Assembly (NCBI GenBank): GCA_033807695.1 | Contig: CM066309.1 | Coordinates: forward strand, 930,001 to 994,000 | DNA from: Daedaleopsis sinensis | Taxonomy: Eukaryota; Basidiomycota; Agaricomycetes; Polyporales; Polyporaceae | Direction: 5' to 3' | Length of the DNA stretch: 64,000 nucleotides | In this document: piece after piece, positions 9,739-20,441 of the stretch | How the letters are laid out: the number at the start of each line of letters is the position of its first letter | Numbering within the stretch: the first letter of the stretch is position 1 | Translations under genes and position numbers: made by a program | The notes under the pieces: generated by a model | What the model saw: the letters and a program-made list of their open reading frames with translations, nothing else | Database searches by the model: none | What the model was told of the DNA's origin: nothing

Positions 9739-12700
9739 ATGTCGCCGAGCACCCCGACCTTCGCCAAGCTCTCCAATCGCAACTTTCCGTCATGGAAGCT
9801 CGACATGGAGGCTAGGCTTCGCACCCTTGGTTGTCTTCGCATCGTGCAAGGCACTGAGACCAGGCCTTCGTTCGTCCCGCCTCTGGACGCTGGAGAACGT
9901 CGCGATCTGCGCGATTTCGACAACAAGGTGGACCTGGCAGCAGGGGAGATCTGGGGTTGCGTGGAGAGGGAGCAGCACACGCATCTGGAGTCCATTCGGG
10001 ACGATCCTGCGGCGATGTGGGTGAAGTTGGAGGCTGTGCACATGCAGAAACGTCCAGGTACGCGTTTTAACACCTACAACGCGCTCCTGAGCCTCCAAAA
10101 GGCCGACGACGAATCCCTATCCTCCCTCGCCACCCGGGCTTTGCAGTTGAAGTCCGACATGAAGTCCCTTCGACCCCCGGGGTTTGGCATTGCACAACTC
10201 GACGATGAGCTCATCCTAATGACTCTCATCCGTGCGATGCCTGTAGAGTACGCTGCTCTGAGGCAAACACTGCTCCTCGACGACTCCCTGACCTGGGAGA
10301 AGTTGCAGGACGCGTTCATCGCGCTCGAAAACCAACCGGGACAGTCCTCCTTGACTCCCGTCCTCTCCAACGCCGCCTCCTCCGTCGAATGCACGTTTTG
10401 CGGCATGTCGGGCCACCCGGAGAGCGAGTGCTTCGCGCGTCGCAACGCCAGCACGAAGGCGAAGGAGAAGGCCACCGAACGCGCTCGATTCCGCTCCCAG
10501 AAGCCGAAGCGCAAGGACACCGCATCCGAGGCCTCGAAGGACGTCCAGCAGACATCCACGGAGTCCGCTGGTGCGGCTACTGTGAGTGCTGGTTGCGCCT
10601 ACGCTCTCCTGTCCTCCTCAAATCGCACTTTGTGGCTCTCTACGCCGGCAGCAGCTAACTGGAACACCGACACAGGTGCTTCTGCACACATGACCCCTCA
10701 TCGCCACTGGTTTCGCTCGTACTCGCCCCACGTCATCCCCATTCGCCTTGCCAACTCGCACATCATCCACTCTGCTGGGCTCAGGTCGGTGGTGTTTCAA
10801 CCGGCGGAGAGGAAGGGGGTTGTACTACCTGCTGTTGTTTTCCACGATGTACTGCATGTTCCTGAGCTTGCCAGCAATCTACTGTCTGTCTTCCACCTTA
10901 CGCGCGAGAAGGGCTACTCTGTCCAGCTGGAGGGCGAGCGCGTCCTCTTCTACACCCAGGGGAAGCTGCGCTTTGAGGCCCTGGTGAACGAGCACAATGT
11001 TGGCTACCTGTCTGGTCGCACTCTCCCCCAGTCGAAGAATGCGCTCTCTGCAGCCTCTACCTGCGAAGAGGACCTCGCGCTCTGGCACCAACGCTCCTCA
11101 CACGTCAATCTCGACGACATGCGCGCGGTTATTCGCAAGGAACTCGTTTCGGGTATCAGCATCCGCTCGAAGCGTCAGCCGGACCCCATCTGCGAGCCCT
11201 GCCTTGCTGGGAAGCTCAACCGCCATCCTATCCCTCGCTTCGCGTCCAGGAAGTCCACTCGCATCACCCTCGTCCACACAGACCTCAAGGGACCCCTCCC
11301 GGTCGCAACGCCAGAGGGCTACGCCTACTGGATGATCTTTGTCTGCGACGCTTCGCGTTTCTGGGCAATTGCATACCTCAAGCGCAAGAGCGACGCGTTC
11401 GCTGCGTTCCAGTCGTACAAGGCGTACGCAGAGAACTGCCTCGGTCTCAAGATCAAGGCTACGCGCGACGACAAGGGCGGCGAGTACATGGGCAAGGCGT
11501 ACACCGACTTCTGCGCTCAGCACGGGATCCAGCGGCAGCACACGGAGCCGGACGAGCCACACCAAAACGGCGTCGCAGAGCGTGCAAACCGCGCGATTGC
11601 AGAGGGAGCTACCGCTCTCCTCGCGCAGTCGAAGCTCCCTCCGTCGTTCTGGGGTCTCGCAGTCTCGACGCTGGTGCACACTCGCAACTGCATGCCCACT
11701 TCTGCCCTCAACGGCGGCATTCCCTGGACGGCGTGGAAGGGAGACAGGCGCAAACCAGATGTGTCCTACTTCCGCGTTTTCGGCTGCCTGGCCTACGTTC
11801 TGGTGCGCAAGAAGGACCGCAAGGCGCTGCAGCCCCACACGCGCAAGTGCGTCTTTGTTGGCTATCCGGAGGGCACAAAGGCATGGCACTTTTGGGATCC
11901 TGCTGCGAAGAAGTTCCTCATCTCCTCGCACGCCGTGTTCGACGAACGCTGCTTCCCTGGCAACTCGCCGTTCATCAACATGTTTGGAGTCCCTCTCGAC
12001 GACGTCGACGTCCCAGGAGCACCCGACGACGCAGAGGACCGGCCGGAGGGTGTTCCCGATCTGCCAAAGCTGCACGATCAGGGGGGTGACGATGACGATG
12101 ATCGTGCACCTCCAGCACCTCCCGCTGCGCCTCCTGCGCCTCCTGCGCCGCAACATCCTCCTCCACCAGATCACGAGCCCTCTCCCGACGTCGATTCGCG
12201 TCCTCCCAGTCCTCCTGCGCCTCCTGCACCTCCTGCGCGCGCTGCGCGCGCTGCGCGCGCTGCGCCAGCTCCTCCGCCTGACCCAGCTCCCCTCGCTCGC
12301 CCATCTGCGCACAAGCAAGCTGACATTCATGGCGGCTTCAGGCCCTACCCTGCGCTCGCTCGCAAGCTCCCCTCTCGCTCGACGCGCTACAACGGCTCGC
12401 TGAACAACCAGGAACTCGAACGCCAGAACCGGGTCCCCCAACGTCTTCGCATCGCTTCACAGTCTCCTGCGTCGACGCCTGAGCCCTCCGAGCGAGACAA
12501 CACTCCGCAGCCGCACTCTCCTTCACCCGATCCTCTTGCTTCTGAGCCTGTCAATCCAGCTCCTCCCCCTGCGCCTGCACGTAGAGCCCCAGCTCGTCCT
12601 CCTACTCCGATGTCCTCTGATGACGAACTAGACCTCTTGTCTGGTGACCACGAGGATGTGTTTGCGTGCTCGTTCGCTGCAATGCTCGCTGGCATCGAGG

Positions 12701-14377
12701 ACGTCTACACGAAGCAGCGCGACGACTTCCTCTCGCATGACGACGCACTGGCCTTCGCTTTCGAGTGCTGCATCGAGCATGCATCGAAAGCAGAGCAGGA
12801 ACACCTCGGGGAGCCTCGCTCCATGTCCGACGTCATGCGTCTGCCCCCAGACGAGCAGGACAAGTGGCTGAAGGCTGCCCAGGACGAGATCCAGTCGCTC
12901 GTTGAGAACGGGACGTTCCAGCTCGTGCAGCTGCCCCCTGGTCAAAAAGCCATTGGCTCTCGCTGGGTCTTTCGGGTCAAGCGCAATGCGGACGGTTCAA
13001 TCGAGCGTTACAAGGGCCGTCTCGTCGCGAAGGGTTTTGGACAGCGCCCTGGCTTCGACTACAACGAGACCTTTGCCCCAACGCCCAAGTGGGCCTCCAT
13101 TCGCGTGATCCTTGCTATTGCTGCGTTGGAGGACCTCGAGCTCGAGTCTGTAGACATCTCTTCTGCATACCTGAACGGCGAGCTGCAGGAAGAGGTCTAC
13201 ATGCAGCAGCCTGACGGTTTTTGTCGAGAAGTCCCCCGAGTGGGTGTGGCGTCTGCACAAGTCGCTCTACGGCCTCAAGCAGGCTGGTCGCTGCTGGCAC
13301 GAGAAGCTCCACGAGGTGCTCACGGAGATCGGCTTCACTCGCCTCGTCTGCGAGCACAGCGTCTGGGTCTACGTGCGAGACGGAGTGCAGATGTTTGTCC
13401 CAGTCTTTGTGGACGACATCACCATTGCAGGGAAGTCCAAGACCGCTATCCAGCGCGTTAAGGATGACCTCAGTGCGCGCTTCAAGCTCCGTGACCTTGG
13501 GCCGACGTCCTGGCTGCTCGGTGTCAAGATTGAACGCGACCGGTCGAAGCGCTCTCTCTCCATCTCGCAGCGCCAGTACGCTCTCGATATCCTCGAACGT
13601 TATGGCTTCGCAGACTGCGATCCTGTTGGCACACCGATGGACCCCGGCCTCCGCCTCAGCGCAGAGATGGCTCCCTCCGCTCCTGCGGACATGCGCGCGA
13701 TGCAGGACATCCCCTACAACCAAGCAGTTGGCTCCCTCTTCTACCTCGCTGTCGCAACGCGTCCAGACATCGCACGCACTGTTGGCAACCTTGCTCGCTT
13801 TTCGAAGAACCCTGGCATGACGCACTGGAAGGCGGTCAAGCACCTCTTCCGGTATATCAAGGGGACACTCGATTACAAGCTCACCTACTCTCCGTCGCCC
13901 GAGAGCGAGCTCTTCACCTCCTACACCGACGCAGACCACGCTGGCTGCCCTGACACTGGCCGCTCCACCTCTGGCTATGTGATCAAGATGGGCACTGGTG
14001 CAATTTCCTGGTCCAGTCGCCTGCAGACGATTGTCGCGCTGTCTACCACGGAGGCGGAGTTTGTTGCTGCAGTTGCTGCTGGCCAGGAGGTGCTCTGGCT
14101 GCGCAATCTCCTCACGGAGTTTGGGTACGATGTCTCTGCTGCGTCGAAGCTGTGGATTGACAATCTCTCTGCACTCTCTGTTGCGAAAAACCCGGAGCAT
14201 CATGGTCGCATGAAGCACCTTGATTTGCGCTTCTACTGGCTTCGGGATGAAGTAGCGAAGGGGCGCATTGAGATTGTGCATCTGCGCACGTCGGACATGC
14301 CGGCAGACATCTTCACAAAGTCTCTGCCCAAGCCCAAAGTGTTGGACATGGTGAGGATGCTCGGATTGCAGACTTGA
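9739..14377 (+). CDS. Copia Gag-Pol polyprotein with one frameshift
   Basis: ATG 9739 follows the leader and the frame ends at TGA 14375-14377. It would be about 1,545 codons if continuous. Domains in order: Copia-type gag (residues ~1-215), CCHC knuckle CTFCGMSGHPESEC (~218), aspartic protease DTGAS (~311), pre-integrase zinc finger HQRSSH...CEPC, and integrase with a D515-D578-E614 triad (D,D35E spacing). Next come a Pro/Ala/Arg-rich acidic linker (~770-860), reverse transcriptase (RYKGRLVAKGF, then FVDDI as the active site) and RNase H (TDADHAG, STTEAEF). The last part is in another frame: an extra T in the run 13218-13222 breaks pol after QQPDGF, leaving a 1,240-residue product. All motifs otherwise look intact. 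It could be a sequencing error or a recent inactivation. Confidence 0.93.
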
Positions 14378-14392
14378 CGGGTCAGGGGTGTG
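14378..14392 (+). other. Polypurine tract before 3' LTR
   Basis: The G-rich segment CGGGTCAGGGGTG lies directly upstream of the LTR start at 14393, the expected position for the plus-strand primer. Confidence 0.55.
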
Positions 14393-14793
14393 TGTTGAAC
14401 TCGGTGCGATAACTCTCGTTCTAGTGCCCCGTTCAAGCCGCACTTTTTACTGTAGGTTACTTACCATGCATTCCATTGACGCTCGCATTGCGGTGTCGGC
14501 GCCATTGCGTCGTCCGGAGTTATCGGACTTTTGTGTTGCCTTGTTTATCTTTTCAGCACCGCATTTTCTCCCAGCACTTTTTTTGTTGATTTTCAGCGCT
14601 GGGTGGCTGTAGAACTGTACAGGTCTCTCCCACGGGCTAGCGCACACGTAGATAGACCGTTGTGTCGAGCTCTGGAGTCTTTAGACTTCACAGAGCTCGA
14701 CTTAGGTGTGTATCATTGTTATATCTTCAATATAGACTTCACAGAGCTCGACTTAGGCCATTGTGATCGCTCTGAGGCCCACTGCAGCCAATA
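14393..14793 (+). repeat. 3' LTR of Copia element
   Basis: 401 bp, starting TGTTGAAC and ending CAATA where the 5' LTR has CAACA. It is uninterrupted at the TTA used by the nested element in the other LTR. An open frame begins inside it (about 14531) and continues into the disrupted gene to 15151. Confidence 0.95.
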
Positions 14794-14798
14794 CAGAC
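14794..14798 (+). repeat. Target site duplication CAGAC, right copy
   Basis: Matches 8237-8241 exactly. Confidence 0.95.
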
Positions 14799-16714
14799 TG
14801 TCCTTGCTGGCCAAGAAGACGCGGAAGCTCCAGCCGTACCAAGCATATCTTCGGCTGTACAACGAGAAGATAATGCCAGTGATTCACCAGCTTCATGCAG
14901 AGTACAAGATGCAGCAGCTTCCAGAAGGAGAGAAGTGCAAGGAATGGTTCTCGTTCATGATCTCAGAGTCCAAGCGCCTGCTCAGCGAGGAGACCGACAA
15001 AGTCAGACAAGAGGTAGAACAGTTCCGCAACATGGGAACAGAGGATGAAGAGTCCGTCGAGGAGCTACTTGCAAAGGTGTATGACTCCGACAGTTCGGAC
15101 GCCGTCGCTACCAGCGCGGGCGTTGAATGTGCTAAGGTTATACAGAAGTGAGTATTTCTCGCACGCATCAAACTCATACGTGACGGCGTACTCACCACAG
15201 TATGATACTCAGGTGTATTGAACAGTTGCCGTCCACAGCTCAGTCAATCCTCAAGCAGATCAAGACTCTGACTGGCTGGAACAGTCCTGTGTTCCTTGGC
15301 AGTCCTAACCCTGCGAACGGCAAGATGACAACTCTAATGTGAGTGCACACTGCGCCTTCAGTGCGCCCCTTGTCTCCCAATTCGGCCGCTGTAACTTGCT
15401 ACAGCGTCCACAACGGGGAGACTTTGAACTTGCACCACACCTTCCCCGACACGACTACCCTCTGGAGCGACATCGAGCAGGCCTGGGACAAACTCATCAC
15501 TGCGTCCTTCGGTGAGTACAATGGCTATCATTGTGCTTCATAAGAACTCACCTACAGTTTACAGCCGCTGACGCTGCAGAGCAACTTCATCAAGCGTACA
15601 CAGAAGAATGTGACAGCATGTCCCACGTCGCAAGTCCCCTCCTCGACACCCAGGTCCTCTCCGCCTGCCGAGCCAAACTCTTCCTCTTCCACTCTGGAAT
15701 CCACCTGCTCTGCTAGCAACACCGGCACATCTGGCAACACCGGCACATCTGGCACCCCTCAAGGCCCAGGGCCATCATCATCAACTCAGCCGAAGCCACG
15801 CCCCTGGCGTGGACCCAGTCAGGAGGATGCAGATGGAACTGAGAAGGGGGTAGATGGACAGGGAGTCCCAGGTACGTTACTCCTTCCGTGTTCTCGCTAT
15901 TGAACAGCTCAATACAAGATTTTCCACGTCAAACAGACACTCCCGAGTCTGGAGGTGTCGTCAACAGTGCCCCGCATCCGGACGGCTTATCCTACGAGCG
16001 CAAGCGGCTGCGAACCATCTCTCAGAACCAGCAGAGACTGCTCGCGCTGGGCCTTGGTGCAAACACTCAGAACCCCGATGTCGCTGTCGAGGAGCCGGAA
16101 TGGCTGAAGTCTGCCCTGGAGTACCTGGAGGATGTGGAGGCTGGTGAGACTTGGGATGAGCTGCTCATGGTCTGGACTGCGTTTGAACATGTCATGGGAT
16201 ACCCAGATGGGAAGGTAGGGCACCTATCCCGACTCATTTCCTTGCTCTTTCATTGACACGATCATTTAGAAGCACCTTTCAGCGAAGGGACACCCGGAAG
16301 AGGTTGCCCGTTGGATCAACGGTGGTCGTCAATACGACAAGATCCCCATCCCTGACTCTGTCGAGCGCTACAGTACAACCTGGCATGCGTGGTGGAAGAA
16401 ACTCCAGCCCACTGTACGCCGGGAGGTCGACAACACCATGTGGCTGCTCCTGCACGTCTTGCCTGCGGATGTTATGGAGTGGGACACCGTTCGTTGTGCT
16501 GGGACAAATGGTGTTCATCGCAATCATAGGGCTCGCTATCTGGGCATCTGCGCTCGAAGAGGACAACCACCCAGATGATTTCCTAGATGCGGTCGATGAT
16601 GTTCATTGGGTCCTTTCGACTATGATGGACACACTTCCTACAGGGAAGAAGCGTGCATCCAACACCGCTGATTCCGGAGACATCCAGGCCCGCAAGAAGC
16701 GCCGCACGACGTAA
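14799..16714 (+). pseudogene. 3' part of hypothetical gene disrupted by Copia insertion
   Basis: The coding frame resumes as LSLLAKKTRKLQPYQAY and continues to VECAKVIQK, with a donor at about 15149. Further exons follow: ILKQIKTLTGWNSPVFLGSP (15247-15339), VHNGETLNLHHTFPD (15406-15512), a Ser/Thr/Pro linker (about 15600-15870), SYERKRLRTISQNQQRLLALG (15940-16215) and AKGHPEEVARWINGGRQYDK with WWKKLQP (16280 on). The last frame is VDDVHWVLSTMMDTLP, ending in the basic tail KKRRTT at 16714. A frame change near 16490 may be a splice or a lesion. The blocks match a multicopy Agaricomycete protein family of unknown function. The basic C-terminus suggests nuclear localisation, which is inference. 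Confidence 0.65.
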
Positions 16715-17040
16715 AGTCCTCTTCCATATCATTGACACTTCCGCTGCCACAGCTAGCTTTATTCATCCCCCTGATGTTCTTCTCTCAGCACACACGAGTA
16801 TTTTCTTTTGCCTGTCTACAGGCTCATTTAGCTCTCCTCACATTGCCCATGTTCTCTCTGCATACACGCTTTGGTCTTGTGCCTTCCTCTGCCACTTTGT
16901 TCACTGTCGGTCACCTTCCATGCCTCACCCCGTTGTCTAACTGACCCCGCGTTTACTCTCTGCCCATCTAATGCTACTGTCATTCCCTGTAACTACTGTG
17001 CACACACTCGTTTAGTGGCTTTGCATACAATATATCGATG
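16715..17040. other. Downstream region without recognisable gene
   Basis: Pyrimidine-rich, low coding potential, probably 3' UTR of the disrupted gene followed by spacer. GC content begins to fall here toward the AT-rich block. Confidence 0.5.
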
Positions 17041-17057
17041 ACCAATTGTCACTGCGT

Positions 17058-17290
17058 GTGAGAATCCCAGTACAAGTGCGAAATATCGCTCAGTACTAGT
17101 AGGTGATTCTAATACAAGTGCAAAATATGCCGCTGCCACGGTGACCCGTTGGTACAATCTAACTGTAAAGATGAGATTACTAGTGAATGGATCCAGTACA
17201 AGTATAGAATATTGAGTAGTACAAGTGGCAGCATATAGTACAAATAGGGAGAACCTAGTAGTACTAGTGACAGAGATAATATACAAGAGC
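17058..17290 (-). repeat. 42-bp minisatellite, minus orientation, decayed
   Basis: TACAAGTGCGAAATAT (about 17070) recurs as TACAAGTGCAAAATAT exactly 42 bp later. Further degenerate units with TAGTACAAGT and TACTAGT cores continue to about 17290. Read on the minus strand the unit aligns with the 42-bp repeat at 39505-39660. Confidence 0.7.
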
Positions 17291-17393
17291 TATAACACAA
17301 GTGGTCCTTTTGTACAAGCCCTGTACAAGTGGCCACACCATACACAACATAGCACCACAGTTATGGGTATTTGTAGTACAATACTGGTCCACA

Positions 17394-20300
17394 GGTGAAG
17401 CCTTAGGGATAGCTCAAGCCAAGAAACCTGAAAGCATATATGATAATCCACAGCTATATCCACAAATGTTTCCATGGCTGTTCCCTTACGGTCTAGGAGG
17501 GCTTAATAACATGTGCAGTTATGGGACAAAGACCGTCTCTGAGGAGAGACGCAAACAACAGTTGCTTATGTACCATGACAAATGTTTCCAACTTGAACCA
17601 TTATTTCCTCTAGTGGCTCTAAATCATGAACAAATCAAGAAGTCTACTACCGGAGGCTATATTCTTGCAGACCAGACAAAATTCCATGACATTGCACGTT
17701 GGATACTTAGTATCAACTTACCCACATTATGCGATCTCGTGGAAAGAATGAAGTCAGGTCCAGTAAAAGCTGAGTCGGAGGCAGAGAAGGAGTGCTTTAA
17801 AGTTCTCAACGACCTGGACCATGTAAATCATCATGTGCAAGGTTCAATTACTAGCAAAAAGTATATGCGGAATGAAATATGGTCGACAGTCTCATACTTA
17901 GGAGCACTGTCTTGGTTTATCACATTCGCTCCAGCTGATGTGAAACACCCCCTTGCATTATATATGGCAGATACCAATCAGACATATGTACCCAAGTTTA
18001 GAACACAAGATGAACAGATGTGCCTCATTGCTAGTAACCCTGTGGCTGGAGCCCGTTTCTTCAATGCAATGGTGCAATTATTCTTAAAACACGTCTTAGG
18101 TGAAGGACTTGACAGGCCAGGCCTATCTGGCGACACTGCTGGATTATGGGACTGTCGAGCAGCAGGGACGGCTAACTCTACACCTACATATGCTAGTATG
18201 GATCAAAAACAGTCTGACTTCTCAAGAAATCCGTGAACACATCATGGATCCTGAATGCACATTCCAAAAAGAGATGGTTGAGTACTTGGAGAGCATACAC
18301 AAGGGTGAATTTCTCTGAGGTGATATGGAATCGGTAGGCGAAAGACTTGAGAATGCGAAGGTGAAGAATCCATTCTGCATACCTGCCACGGAAAGATTAC
18401 CTCAAGTACCTCCAGTACAAAGTGGATAATCATGGTTGCACAGTTCCCTTGAGACACTTTTACCGAAACTGCAGTCAGGGGCCCTTATCATGAACAATGC
18501 AGAGCCTTGGCTGACATTTACCCCGTCAGCTGCATATCTACTGAGATGCAATCATGATGTGACAAGTTTACTGTCCGGAACCGTCATAAAGTCTGTTATT
18601 GCTTATGTAGCTGACTATATCACTAAATCACTATTGAAAACTTATGTCATGTTCCAATCTATTCAAAAGGTATTTGAGAGAAATGTGGAGTTAATTGGTG
18701 GTGACTGCAGTTCCAAAGACAAAGCTTGTTCACTAGTCACTAAGATGGTTAATGCATTGACAGCAGCATCGGAGATAGGTGGACCTATGGCTGCTATGTA
18801 TATATTCAAACATCCAGATCATTACACTGGTCATAAGTTCCGAGCATGCTTTTGGAGAGGATATGTGCTAGATATCATGTGAGCATGGGAAGATTCAAAG
18901 GATATATCACAGGAGGGTAGATCTACTGTTGTTGTAGATTATGAAAATAGCAATACTGAGGGCCCAAAGCGCATCGTAGTGTCATCTCCAGTTATTGACT
19001 ATATGAATAGACCTATTGAGTTTGAACACTTAAATGTATATGACTGGGTCCAGCGGTATCACAAGATACCTGTTCCCAAGCGACACCGCAAGACCATCTT
19101 CTTACAGCAAGATACAAATGATGCCTATGAATCTGATGAATCTGAAGACAACTATCATGTGCATGAGGGAATTCCAAGAAATATTGCAACAGGCAATGGT
19201 AATCAACTAGAAGAAGAGGAACCTGACATTGCTGGAAATAGCAAGGATGACATTTCAGATAATGAAGAGACAATGTGCTATGGCGGAGGGAAACTAATGC
19301 TGGCTGTACCAGATGATGACTCTGATGATGAATTACTGCTCACATCCAAGACAAACACCAAGCTTGAACATGAAGTCCGCATCACCATGGATAATCAAAC
19401 AAAGGCCAATATGCCCTCGTACTTTAACTTCTCAGCTAAACATCCACAGGCACGAACACATGAAGTATGCCTGCTTGATGAGAAGGAGTCCTTTGTACCT
19501 GACTTTATTGGTGGAGCAATACCTAGAAAAGATGCCGGAAGTAGAGAATGACAATGTTGACTCTATTTAAACCTTGGAGGTCTGGTAGAGACTTGCGACC
19601 AAACTCTGAGACTTCATGGAGTTATATATTTGAAAGTCTTATATTCACCAAACGAGAGCAAGAGCTTATGAAATTCTTTCACATTAGATACGAGTGCAAT
19701 GATGCAAGAGATGACTTCTCTGCCCAACGTAAACAAGCAGAGAAAGGAGGCACCAACCCAATGTATATGAGCAATGGTGACATGGATGAGATAGACACTC
19801 AAGCTATTGTGTTTGATGCGGCCAATAGGGAGGATGATATAGTGAATGCAGAAGATTGGGATTAAGACAGCACAGCAGAGATTTTTAGAAAATCTCGCAT
19901 GACTACTGCTGAAAATTTAATGAAGATGTCAGGATGGATGGACCACATAGATGACACTTCAGATGAGCAGAAATCTAGGCTGCCTAGGAGATTAAGGCCA
20001 GACAAGCCTGTCACAGACTGGAAAACACTATTGGACAATCTGAGAAAATATATCCTGGATGCCAGAGCTGCTGAAGCGAGTAAGAAGAAAGACAATCCTG
20101 GGGACCAGTTACCTGAGAATGACGCAGTAAATCAAGTAAAGTTGGTAGACAAGCAGTACTTTTTGTCCAAAGAGTTTGAGGGCCGTGATCCACAAGCTAA
20201 GGAACTTATTGATAGTACTGTTGCTTCATTCAGTTTGAATGGAGGAGCAAGAGAGAGCATTCCGCATTGTTGCCAATCATGCTGTACAATCTTGCGGTGA

Positions 20301-20400
20301 ACACTTGAAGATGTACATGGGGGGTATGGCAGAGATGGGTAAACCCCAAGTGATCAAAGCTTTATTCCATTTCTTTGCAGAGAGACAGGATCTAGAAAAA
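17394..20400 (+). pseudogene. Decayed AT-rich Helitron (Rep, broken helicase start)
   Basis: Successive frames carry a fungal Helitron replicase in order. They are PESIYDNPQLYPQMFPWLF (17430), WSTVSYLGALSWFITFAPAD (17880) and the HUH motif LHLHMLVWI in a shifted frame (18180-18210). Next come YLLRCNHDVTSLLSGT and AYVADYITK, the tyrosine region (18530-18630), then the spacer with YFNFSAKHPQARTHE, FVPDFIGGAIPRKD and TLFKPWRSG (19420-19580). The helicase begins at 20220 with AFRIVANHA, but its Walker A region reads GGMAEMGKPQ instead of a GxGKS/T motif. The element stops at about 20400 in an A-run. At least five frameshifts or stops occur. The helicase motifs beyond Walker A are missing. It is the same lineage as 1-735. 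Confidence 0.88.
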
Positions 20401-20441
20401 AAAAAATGAGTATAATTAGCATAAATCACATAGAGAAATTA

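Larger units (their letters stand above)
8242..14793 (+). mobile_element. Complete Copia LTR retrotransposon (carries a nested element)
   Basis: TGTTG...CAACA LTRs, a primer site, gag-pol in Copia order (integrase before reverse transcriptase), a polypurine tract and a 5-bp duplication CAGAC on both sides are all present. Without the nested 859-bp insertion and its TTA duplication the element is about 5,690 bp. By eye the two LTRs differ at about nine of 401 positions, so insertion is fairly recent. It interrupts the exon of a hypothetical gene in the same orientation. Confidence 0.95.

Noticed and set aside
11098..12441. 447-codon minus-strand open frame antisense to Copia pol
   Set aside because: Shadow of the GC-rich sense frame; the sense strand has all integrase motifs and the antisense product has no recognisable content.
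13218..13222. Programmed frameshift in Copia pol
   Set aside because: Fungal Copia elements of this type usually use a single frame, the shift lies inside RT rather than between gag and pol, and no slippery site is obvious.
13115..14443. 442-codon minus-strand open frame antisense to RT/RNase H
   Set aside because: Same reason: codon-bias shadow of a well-identified sense gene.
20398..20406. A-run as a retrotransposed poly(A) tail
   Set aside because: Adjacent elements are DNA transposons and no LINE end or target duplication accompanies it.
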